Below are positions 39,294 to 50,400 of a stretch of DNA of 64,000 bases, piece by piece. Location of the stretch: NCBI RefSeq assembly GCF_019649055.1, contig NW_026570449.1, forward strand, positions 1 through 64,000, written 5' to 3'. The notes below the pieces were generated by a model. The model saw only the letters and a list, made by a program, of their open reading frames with translations. It ran no database searches and was not told the DNA's origin. A program made the translations under genes and the position numbers. Position 1 is the first letter of the stretch, and every line of letters begins with the position of its first letter. This DNA is from Paramacrobiotus metropolitanus (Eukaryota; Tardigrada; Eutardigrada; Parachela; Macrobiotidae).

Positions 39294-39363
39294 TACCCAC
39301 CTAGGAATCGAACCCAGGACATACAGTCTTAAAGCCAGACGTACTACCACCAGGCTATGGGCA
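39294..39363 (-). tRNA. tRNA-like sequence, copy 1 (probable tRNA pseudogene or SINE head)
   Basis: Seventy bases on the minus strand. The acceptor arms TGCCCAT and GTGGGTA pair with two wobbles. The T-arm CTGGG-TTCGATT-CCTAG is good, with a perfect internal B box (GGTTCGATTCC) and a close A box (TAGCCTGGTGG). The D stem and anticodon stem are poorly paired, so the anticodon is not assignable with confidence. This argues for a pseudogene or SINE rather than a working tRNA. Confidence 0.55.
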
Positions 39364-39516
39364 GATTAACATAAATTTGGTTTTATTATCTTTCCTACAG
39401 TAGCCAACTTATTCAGCGTAAGCTGATGAAGATATCTTACCAGGCTAATGGAAAATTTTTTTGGTACATTTTGAAAATTTTATACTTTTTTTGGTTTGAT
39501 TTTATGAGATAAAAGT

Positions 39517-39586
39517 TACCCACCTAGGAATCGAACCCAGGACATACAGTCTTAAAGCCAGACGTACTACCACCAGGCTATGGGCA
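39517..39586 (-). tRNA. tRNA-like sequence, copy 2 (probable tRNA pseudogene or SINE head)
   Basis: Identical in all arms to the copy at 39294-39363, with the same A and B boxes and the same weak anticodon stem. It lies in the second unit of the tandem array. Confidence 0.55.
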
Positions 39587-40947
39587 GATTAACATAAATT
39601 TGGTTTTATTATCTTTCCTACAGTAGCCAACTTATTCAGCGTAAGCTGATGAAGATATCTTACCAGGCTAATGGAAAATTTTTTTGGTACATTTTGAAAA
39701 TTTTATACTGGTAATTGATTTTTGGGATTTTTCGCTTTTTGGTAGTTTTATGCAAAACTCTTTTGGGCACTTATTTGATTATTTCCGTGCGTATGACTAT
39801 GGGTAGAATTGGGGGACTTATTTTTTTTACATACAATGTGTTGCGTAAAACTGTTACATTAGATTGCAGTAGTCATTTATGTTGCCGTCCGTGGCCGTGA
39901 AAGGATGAATGCTGAGATAAAAACAAGTGACAAATTTGTACAGTATACAGAGCGCTTTTTGCAAATACTGTACCGTGCCTTTTTGGTTTATAGCATTATT
40001 TTTCATCGTGAAAGCGCAGGCGGCGACCTTTAGGAACGTTAATGTGGCTTTTATTCTTTTGTGCATCGCTGTCTTTTCCCGGCATTGCACATTAGCATTA
40101 GTAGTAAGTACTAGTCTCTTACGGGCGTAGAGGCCAGTTCAGAGAGCGTACTGTATACAGCAGCAGTGCGGTATTGTTCTGTGTGTCTGCTTGAGTACGC
40201 GACTCGCAGTCCGCGCAGTCTCCCAGCTGATCAGCAGTGATTGCCCTCACAAGTCAGTCAGAGGCAGCGATTTCTCAGATGGCTGCGAAATCTCGAATCT
40301 CCTCGCAATCTGCAATCTTTTATAAGTTTCTTTCGGACGCTTTTATCTCTTTTCCGTAATTCATTTAGTGCCTGCTTGGTTGTGCTCTTTTCTCTGGTCA
40401 TTGGGTTTTCGCATTTTGCTTTCTTCTTGACAGAACGTGATACTGAAGGATCGTGGAATACGATACGATTCTCTTTGTGGCCTTTCTTTAATTTCCATCC
40501 TAGACTGAAACCTTCCACCATAATTTTGATTGCTCTTCTGTGCTAAGTGATAGTGTGCAGCTGTAAGTTCGCATCTGGTGTGTTGGTGTCGGTGATATTA
40601 GTAATTGTTATTATGATTCTTGTTGTACCTGTATGGATCTGGCAGTGTCAGTAATAAACAACATGAGGACATCTCGATGTGGATTGTGTTCGATATCAGA
40701 GACATCATATCGTGTTTGATTGTTTCTTTTGAAATATTTTCATGTAAACAGTAAACCATAAACACATCGTTTCATGCGTTGTGCATAGTTAATGGTTGCA
40801 GTCTTGTAGATTACATAAGAACTTTTCTTTAGTAAACCTGTAAACGCTTTGGATGCTCTCACGATCAGGATCTCAAGCAAGACAGGTTTGGATCCGTGTT
40901 GTTGTTGCCAGTTAACGCGCACGGTAGCACGCCACTGACAGGACAGA

Positions 40948-43617
40948 ATGGGGAAACGCAGTTCGCGCAAGCAGAAGCCGTCTCATAAGAACCACAACAG
41001 CCGTCCGAAGAACGGGCAAAGCCAGCTTGCTCGCTCCTTTCAGCCTGGCGGATCGGACATTTTCTCCTGTGAACCATACGTGTACACGGTCAGTCCGCAG
41101 GATGCCCATCTGCGCTGTCATTGCTGTCTCAAGTTGCTGCCAGATGCCGAGCTGCGGCCGACGGAGTTCTCTTGCGGCTCCTGCAAATACTTTCGATACT
41201 GTGGAAAAGAATGCCAGGTAAAAATTGACTGCGCTTACTGCTTACAGCTTACTGGTCGGATTCGTTTGAATTTTCCGATTTCTTTTTGTATTTCTATTTA
41301 TTTTTGTTTTCATGAAATAACCTGGAGTACTCTTTCGCAAAACCGTGGAGAAGAATGGAGAGCGTAGATAATTGCTTGTGAATATTCACATAAGGGCGCT
41401 ATTATCATTATCAGTACCATGACACTGACCTTTTCCTGCACGAGTTTTTCTGCGCATTATCATTATTTTTATTGTTTGCAAATATGTTATATTTTACAGA
41501 ACAAAGACAAGCTGCGCCATCAGAACGAGTGTGCGTTGTGGAAGCGAATCAAGGATGCCGGTTTGGTGCCTAATGTGACATTTATCCTTGTGTTGCGGGC
41601 CGTTCTGGCGATGAAGGCAAGTTTCTGTCGTTAAGAGTAGGAATTCTTCTGTTGTGTGTACGTTAGGTGCTTGAATGCTTCCGTAATTTTTGCTGTCTTG
41701 ATGCAGCTATCGTCTCTTTGAACAAGAAATTTATTGGATTTTACGGTTACATCCTTGTAACTGCTGACGTAATTATGGTTTTATAATTCCTTTTTTGAGA
41801 GTGCAAAGTTAGTAAATAGAGAACAGCCAATATAATACACAGGATTTTCCTTGAAAGCGGTATAGAGCGGTGTTTTTGGGAAGAATTCGAACATGCATTT
41901 ACGTGGTGGCACTGAATCTCGTAGGATGCTGGACAGGAAAATGACTGGGAGCTTTTGAAATTTTCGGATCTCCTCTCTCACGTGGAAGTGCTGTTGAAGG
42001 ATGAGGAAGAAAAAGCCTTGGTCACTTCCACCAGAAAATCTCTTGCCAAGATCTTGAAGATGACAGAAAAGAACCTGCTGGATCCCGATAGTTTCCCGGA
42101 ATTGTACGGACGAATCCGCTTTAACGCCATGGCCATTTACGATACGGATGTTATACAGTCTCTGAAAGGGCACGGAATTTACAAACATTTTGCTTACCTG
42201 AAACATTCCTGTATGCCCAGTGCTTGTGCCATATTCGAAGGTGTCCGTCTGAAAGTTCGCGCTATGAAATATGTTCCGGATATATCGAAGGTAGCTGTAT
42301 TGTTGAAATAAATTCGCTATACATTTCAATTACCCCTGGTCGGTGGAAATCCTCGCAGGTAACGGTTTCCTTTGTGGACCAACTTTTGCCTCGAAGCTGT
42401 CGATGCAAGATCTTAATGGAAGAATATGATTGCGTTTGTGACTGCCAGCGGTGCTCCACACCGGGAACAGTAAGTTTTTAATACAACTGTTACATTTTGT
42501 ATTTTACTCTGGAGTTTATGAACGTTGACACAGGATGCTGAAATGTACGCACTGAGATGCCCACGAAAGAATTGTTCTGCCGTTATTCCTTCGGATCACC
42601 GTGCTCTGACCGAATGCGTGGCATGTGGTGCCAGGTTATACGACAACAGTGCATACAGTTCAGCATTGATTCTGATGGCTGAGTTTCCACTCCTGAAAAG
42701 CCAGTTGGCTAAACGAATTGGCAGCGTGACCGGTCCCGAAAACAGTTATCGTGTACTCTGCGAACTCAATACCGCAATGGAGAAGTACGACGTTCTCCAT
42801 TACAACAATCCTTATTTCTCAGCACTGATGCTGTTCATGGGGAACGTTTATTTTAAACGGCATGAATATTCTCAGGCAGCCGTTTGGGTGGAATTTGCTT
42901 TGGAGAGTTACCGGTAATTTACGTTAATACTTACTACTTTGTCCTATACACATTTACATACATTTTGCATACTTTGTTTAACACAGCACTGAATTTAGTT
43001 TCCTGCTTTTGGTTTACCAAACCTGACGTCACGGCGATCACCTTCTTCGTTTCTATGGATGTTTTTCGTTGTTCATTAGCAAATAAGAGGGAAAAAATAT
43101 TCTGCCGCACTAGTTTTCCGAAGCTTTGCTCTGGACTCTCCTTTTTTCTTTGGATATTTCTTATTAACTTCTGTTATTGTATTTGTTAACCGTGTTTGTT
43201 GACCATATCTCTTGCAGAAAATTGTTGGATGCCAATGATCCGCGGGTTGGGATGTTGCTCCTTAAAATTGCTGAAGCGCGGTATTTGGATTCATTGTTGG
43301 AAGGGCCACGCTTCGTTGCTACTTCGGACAAAGAGCGATTCGACCTTTCCGCACAAGAAGCCCGACGAGCACTGGAAATCGCATACGGCCCGGACAGTCC
43401 TTTGGTAACCAAGGCATTGAAGCTGGTGCATGCCAGCCGAACTCGTTTGCACCCTGGCAGAGTTAACTCATCGAAGGACTACTCAGAATCTGAAGACGAT
43501 GAAGAATGTTCGTGCGGTCGCTGTTCGACAAGCACTAAGGTTGAAGAGGAGAAGAATTATAAAGACTTCTTTGATGACCGAGATTTCTATGCGCGATCCA
43601 TGCGACAGGCTAATTAA
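40948..43617 (+). CDS. SMYD-family SET/MYND lysine methyltransferase
   Basis: Transfers methyl groups from S-adenosylmethionine to lysine of histones or other proteins. Exons 40948-41217, 41500-41616, 41925-42290 (start could be 41937), 42359-42469, 42534-42913, 43218-43617; 547 residues. A basic N-terminus is followed by the MYND zinc finger (CHCC, CGSC, CGKEC, then HQNEC after the first intron). The SET core has RFNAMAIYD, GIYKHFAYLKHSC (LNHSC in most relatives) and VRAMKYVPDISK, then VSFVDQLLPRSCR. Post-SET cysteines (CVCDCQRC) follow, then a TPR-like C-terminal domain and an acidic tail (SESEDDEE) with a further Cys cluster (CSCGRC). The second intron has a GC donor (AAG|GCAAGT). I cannot tell which SMYD paralogue it is. 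Confidence 0.93.
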
Positions 43618-44439
43618 CGGCTTGGTAAACTGGTTTTTATGGATTAGATGTACTATTTTTTCAATTTTTTTCTCCTTTAAGTTGTGATGTTTATAAGACA
43701 TCTGCGCAGCAAGAACTTACAGCATTCTTGTACATTATAGAAATAAGCAGGTGATACAAATGGTTTTCGATTTTTGTAGCTTGATTTTCTCATGACACAG
43801 TACGCAATAACATGTTCAAGTCTGCTGTGAAAATTGGGTTGGACGGTTAAAATTCTTCTGTAAGATAAAGGGATTTTGAAATAAAGACTTTTTGATTGAA
43901 GTGCTCCTGGTTAATGCGGTTAGTGCGCATTTCTGAAATTCGCAGTGCAGGAAAGCATTGAGGTAATGCGATGCAGGAGGTGCAACTTCGTGCGTTGTAC
44001 ATGAACGTCTGCTTGAGACCAATATGTGCATAATACCAATCGAGATCGCCGTTTTCATGTAATTTTGATGAATTTGGAGGATGAGAACTTGAGAGAGCTT
44101 GATCTAAAAAAGGCGAAATGCAATTGCAGATTACTGTAGCAGTACACGCCGATACTGTAAAAGTTTTAACAATAACTTTTTTTCCTTGTACACAGGCTAA
44201 CCAAAATCAGCCCAAATTGTTTCTGTATTTCGGAATTACCGGTACTGGGGTACCCCAATAATTCCGGCAAAAGACTGCATGAAATGCAAATTAAAACTAC
44301 TACGATTTGGCTTCAAAATACACTTGTAGATGCAAAATATTAATGCCGCCTCTATCCATATCGCCTACTCCCTTGTTGGTAAAATTAATAAGTTAAGAAA
44401 CCACACACACATCACTTTCCTTACACATACCCTTTGCTT
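43618..44439. other. Convergent 3' region between SMYD and guanylyl cyclase genes
   Basis: Two genes end toward each other here. Apart from the SMYD polyadenylation hexamer I see no coding exon or RNA. A minus-strand AATAAA overlaps the guanylyl cyclase stop codon itself (44437-44442). Confidence 0.45.
43880..43885 (+). terminator. Candidate polyadenylation signal of the SMYD gene
   Basis: AATAAA about 260 bases after the SMYD stop codon, within TTGAAATAAAGACTT. Good position and context for a 3' end. Confidence 0.5.
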
Positions 44440-47400
44440 TTATTGATTTTCCGCTGGTGCAGTTGGAACATCAGCCGTGACCTCTTGTGTTGCGGTTGGC
44501 GCAGCAGCTTCTCCTTCCGGCACGCGTTCCCCGTTTAGCCACCTGTCAAGAAGAAGCGCTAGCTAAGAATGATGTGTGTCCTATAAATTCTATCAACTCT
44601 TGATCCTACCAAGTGGTCATCAATCCTTTTCCCTGGAAACAATATGCACATAATCAGAAAATTATTATGCGCTACGATATATATACTGTTCATGTGCGGC
44701 TTTAAGTTGCTGATCACTTGAAATCTCCTGTTTTACGACAACATGAATAACATAATTTTGAATGCGCCTTTAAGCGCGCAGTTTGTGACAACATATATGA
44801 ACTGTGTGACATCTTTACAACTTGCAAATACACTCAATAATAATCGTGGTTAAACGTTGTTTTTGTTTGTTGTATGCGGTCACATACTTTGATCTCCACT
44901 TCTCCACGTAGTGTCAAATCAAATGTCGGGAAATCGTCCAGGATGGTTTTCAGATCAGGACTGACGTGAATCTTTAAGGCTGTTAATAAATTGAATACCC
45001 ATTTAGCACATTGCATCTATCAGTATAAGGCTGTAAATTTTATCAAACGCGCCTTCTCCGTGACTTTCCATTTTGTTCGCCGTATTGACCGTGTCTCCAA
45101 ACCTACCAGTTAAATGAAATTACTTGCAACACTTATTAAGGATATCCTTTAATTTCGTTATTAAATCTCGTCGAGAGCTTACAGGCAGTATCGAGGCATC
45201 TTTAATCCGACGACACCGGCAACTACAGGACCCGCATGTAGACCCATGCGTAGTCGAAGCTGCTCATTGGGTCGATGGCGGATCTTGAAGCGCATAATTC
45301 CGTCCAAGAGTTTCAGCGACATGCGAGCGATTTCGCGAGCATGGAGGTTTCCGTTGCGAATGGGCAGACCGCTCACGACCTACATTATAACTTATAATTC
45401 GCGTTGCAATAAATTAAAAAATTTATCAAAATTAACGCAAAAAGAGCAAATAATTTACCATGTAGGCATCACCGATGGTTTCCACCTGTCGTTGAACAAA
45501 GGGTTAAGTTGCATAAATAGTTTGTACTGAATTTAGTATGTAAAGTACCCACCTTATACACATCGAATGCATCCAGAATACTATCGAAAAGTGCTGTAAA
45601 ATAATTTTGATAAAGTTAATAGATAGATTTTGATTTTGATATTTTTGTAAGATAATTTTGATTGCAAACTGGAACCTTGTCAAACTACCCAAACTTACTG
45701 TAAAGGTCATTCAGAAGGTCGACCACTTGCATGGGTGTACTGGATGCACTGAGAGTGGTGAAGCCAACGATATCGCTGCAATCCAGAACAAGAATCAGCA
45801 TGTCCATATGCATTACGCAGTTTATAGCAAACAACGTAAGTTACATTTTTTCTGCAGAGCTTTCTTAATTAATCGCTGAACAACTGATCGTAAAAGTAAT
45901 GTAGGCTAATAAGCGCTATATACTGTCTTTCTGTACATGACTGGTGACCTTTTACGAGCTATCAAAAGATTTTACGTGATGGGTATACAAGCTAAACTGG
46001 TATGAGCATATCCATAACCCCAGTGAACAACCCACCACATTGCATGCCAGATACTGTGAACTGTTATAATTTTACGTTTGACTTTACCTGAAGTATATAG
46101 AGACTTTCTCGAAGGCTTCTGGTTCGACCGATTTGCCTTGCTTGAGTCTCTCCGCCACAGACCTGACGATGTAATATTCCGTGTGAAACAACATAAATTT
46201 CGATAATTATGTAAAGTAAAGCATGTTTAGAATTTCCTTTATGATACAATTTCTTTCAAGTGCCTTAATCGTATCAGCCGTACTTAGGTAACACTTGATA
46301 AAGAAGCTCCTCAGATTTTCGCTTTTCTTCGAGGAAAGCCTCCGTTCTTTCCATAACCAGTGCTTCTAGATCGGTTGCGTAGGTTTCCATGCGTTTTAAT
46401 AAGTTATCCATCAGATTGCCCGTTTCTACGCCTGGAATCTTTTTGAACTGCGAGCGAATCTCTTTAAATGTCGGTCGCTTTTCGGGCTCTTCGCTCCACG
46501 AGTGCTCCATAATAGCATAGAGCTCGGGTGGGCAAGCGTCTTTCGGAACATGCGGACGCAGCGGGGGATTGGTGCCCTTTATGACTTCGGTAATGATGGC
46601 TGCAACGTAATTAGCATGCTATATATGTTTAGCCGTATAAGCTGATACCTCTGTGTGTGCTCACTACGCTGGGTTCGGTTTAACGCAGCAATATCGTCAA
46701 TAACATGAAAAAACCGGGCGGCTGTTTTTATATCACATGCCCTTTATTGAATATTAATAACGGATGCAAAACAGTAGTCTGCCTCTCTTCCCAGGATTAT
46801 CATCTATCTAACAGGCGGACATCAATGCTGCGATCGCAATATTGAGTATCGATCGCGACCATAACGCAGTGCAATTTTTACCGACATGTCATTGTAGGTT
46901 TTACAAGCGCACGCCTCAAGTGCACTCCATCCTGCTTGTTATAACAGCTTGTAATGAAATATTGCTTACCATACGGATCCATAGGTAAACGTTTCACATC
47001 CGGTGATCCGAAGGGTTCGCAACGCAGGATGATTTCTTGCACTATGATACCGAAGCTGTAAACATCGCCTGCAAAATGAAATTAGACCCCAAAATTAGCC
47101 GGTATCCAGCAGAAATACAAACCGGAGGTAATGGAATAATAATAACTTGGAATGGAAGTAATAATCTGTAGGCTAGGCTTATTGAGGTAAATATGACGGT
47201 CAGCCAATAGCAATAATTCGAGCCTAGACTGACGCACGGACTATGCTGCCAAAACTGCAATGACTATTAAATTTCATGTTATTAAAAAATACATATGATG
47301 TAATTAATTCAGTTTTCGACTGAACCGCGCATCAAACGTGAATATATCTAATTACATAAATTTTATACTTTAATAATTGCCTGCGCCTGTGGTTATTATG

Positions 47401-50400
47401 CCAACGCCGTACCGGCTTTAGTTCCTTTAGGTGGCATCGGGGCGCGAAGATGTTCCGGTGCGCGCCACAAAAGTCTGAAGTAATCGGATTTGTTATCTCC
47501 CTCCTTGTTACTAACAAACGGCTGCAGGAAAGCCAATCCATAATCGGTAATTTTCAGGACGAATCGACTGTCGATAACGCAGTTAGAGCTGGTTAAATTT
47601 CCATGGGATTCGATAGGGCTGTCGTGCAGATATGTCATGCCCTGTATTCATGGAAAAGGTTATGCGCTAGCATTACGCTATTGTTCGATCCAAATTAAAT
47701 TTTGCGGTCCAGAGGAAAAATTCTGGCTCGCTCTTTTTATAATGCACGCATTAGCGAAACCAGGTCTTCTTAATAATTTTTTATAAACACGCACAGAGAT
47801 AACATCATTGGTCAAGGAAAATCGGAACGGCCAGTCCAGCTTCAGAGCATCATTTTCCATCACATCGGATAAACTTCCTTTGGTACAGTATTCGGTCAGG
47901 ATTTGCACTTGGTTATCTTCGATGCAGATACCAACGAAACGATTAATATTTTCATGAACCATGTCGCGCAGCTGTAAAACAAGAAATATTATCAAAAACT
48001 GATAATTCGGCTTCGGATTATTGATCTACCTTTTTGATTTCTTTCAGTTCGTTTCGAGAAGGATGGAACCGACGTGTGGTTTCCATTTTCTTTACTGCTA
48101 CCGTTTTTCCTTTATATGAAGCAATCTTAGCAAACACCTGAGTTTTTCCCACAGAACTGGCATGGGATGTGTTGTCAGCCGTTTTCTAAACAATTAGATT
48201 TCGATGCAAAATACAGGCCTCCAAGTGACCGCACGAGTTTCATGAATGTCTGCAATATGCCTCGTACCAAACTCAGCTTGCTGAGAGACTGGCTGGAAAC
48301 TTTCATGGATGCCTGATTTAGTTCCTCCTTTTCAACTCGCCACCAGGGATCGCTCAGAGCTGACTCCAGTTTAATTTTGCTGTAATAATACGGTACCATT
48401 TAAGCATTTTAATCAAATAAAAAGCTAGTAAGAAACTTCTGCTTAGTAAGTATTAAGTACCGGTAAATCAATAAGGTCGCTATGGCGCAAATAAATACCA
48501 AGCCTACAACGGAACTTAGGGCAATGGCTAAAATCCGGCGTTGTTCTGAAAAGAAAATTAGTTGTAATCGAAGTAGCAACATTTTCTGATAACTATTGGC
48601 TATAAGCGAATCTCAGTAATTACCAATCTCGCACTCCTGTTTGATGCCGCGGTAGCCGCATTTAGGTTCGTTCGGAGGTGGGGAATCGCGGTTATACCAG
48701 ATAATTGGGCGGATGCTGCCATCAGCATCACGACTACTTTGCAACACTTTGCGACTCGCAGAGTACTCCATAACCGGCTAAAAATGAAACAGTCGAAAGA
48801 TGAAAATCGATAGTATTAAAATTTTATTTATGTTCGATGTGCTTTTCTCGCGCCTCAAACTAATTGTAAGGGAAAACAGACGTCTGCATACGCATGTGTA
48901 CATGTAATGCCATTAAACAAAACAATAAATTTTTATTTTTTTATTATTTTTTAAGTCTGTTTAAATATTTATTGTTAAGGTCACTCTCTACCCTAAAAAT
49001 GCCGTTTGAATCCATTTGATTCAGCGCCCAGTCCGAATCTCGGTCGCCATTACTGTTGATGACGATATCTTTGCCTAGAATGGTGAATGTTCGATTCCAC
49101 ATCAACTTGGTCAAACTGGCGCCGTCATTGGGATTTCCGCCGGCTGCTATAGTTTGGTTTAGCACCTGTAAGCCATATTTATGTAAGGTCGAGAATGGAA
49201 TGAAAGGAGAAATCAATAGGCAATATATCGATCCTTCTTGCTGCTGCGCTGCGGGATCTGTCCTAATCACGAGAGAACCGACGCGGCAACAGGAACCGAT
49301 GATAAAAACACAGCATTGGATTGCAAATTGCGGGTCTCACTGTATTACCTGTCCGTAAATGGCGAGCGCGTAATAGTACGACACGGCGAATGGGTTAACC
49401 TTTCAAATTAAAGAAAAAGCATGCTCAAAGGCAGTACGCGGGTGGCATGATGAATTTAATTATCAATAATAGACAGCACCGTGTGATATAATTATTGTTC
49501 AGGCTACAACAGCCTGCCACTATCCCGCTTACTTCCTCTCCCGGGGCATATGTATAGTCATATCTTTCTTTGGATAGCCGTTTCACTTCATTGGTGAAAT
49601 TGAGGTATTCTGGTGAATCCGCGCTGCGTAGCGATATTATGAACAAGGAACGATATGCTGTTCTAGCGTCCTGATCAACACAACAAGGTCACACACTTGA
49701 AAACATCGCATCGCAGCTTACAACATTACGGTATTTGATACTAAATAGTAAGCCAACGCTAGCCATTCCGGATTATAATTCCAAACATAGAAAGTATTCG
49801 ACAGTTTTTGTCAAATAGGGAGACTGCATTGCTTTTCAGTTTGCTTGACTAACGCTTACCACATCGCGTTTATCGGTATCCCCGGTATTCCAGGATATAT
49901 TGCCGAAAAAGGTCGCGCTTGGATACAGTTCAAATGCAAAATATACCTGTAATACGTAAGTTTAAAAGCGGGGCTACTATAAAAATTAAACTGGTTTCTG
50001 AACTGCAGAACTCTCAATTAGCAAGACTTAACTTTGCCACAAAAGAATAAAATTTGGTTGTAAAGGTCATCGGACTCACGAAGGTAGATTTTCGTTTTTG
50101 TACTTACATATTCACCATCCGTCATTTGTTTATCAAAAGCCGCCAGCTAAAAATCAAAAAATTACTTTGAGTATCGCATATTAAGATTAAGATAATACGT
50201 CCCGATCCGAAGGCATGATTTCGCGCGATCGTGCAGCGAGCAGAAACGGATACAGATTTCGAGCACCCAGCGGATCGCTTGGCGATTGACCAGAACTGAT
50301 TAATTCAAAATGGCAATAACTTTATTCAGCCATCACGCACGACAACGTTTTTGGTATCAAAAATCTTCCCAAATATTTCTTCATCTTTTGACGCATGGTT

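Larger units (their letters stand above)
39161..39709. repeat. Tandem repeat of about 220 bp, 2.5 copies, with embedded tRNA-like unit
   Basis: Units begin with TTATTATCTTTCCTACAG and recur with offsets of 218 and 223 bases (landmark CAGTAGCCAAC at 39180, 39398 and 39621). Two units contain the full tRNA-like segment; the third stops just before it, at about 39709. Copies are nearly identical, so the expansion is recent. Each unit also has a conserved non-tRNA segment of about 150 bp, as in tRNA-derived SINE bodies. Confidence 0.9.
39033..40947. other. Intergenic region between oxygenase and SMYD genes
   Basis: Contains the 39161-39709 tandem repeat with tRNA-like units (listed separately) and, beyond it, AT-rich DNA with only chance frames. 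The SMYD promoter and 5' UTR must lie in the last few hundred bases; no clear TATA element is seen. Confidence 0.45.

Noticed and set aside
39294-39363. Functional ochre-suppressor tRNA (loop CTTTAAG could give anticodon TTA)
   Set aside because: Anticodon and D stems do not pair properly, so the anticodon position is uncertain; a pseudogene or SINE is simpler.
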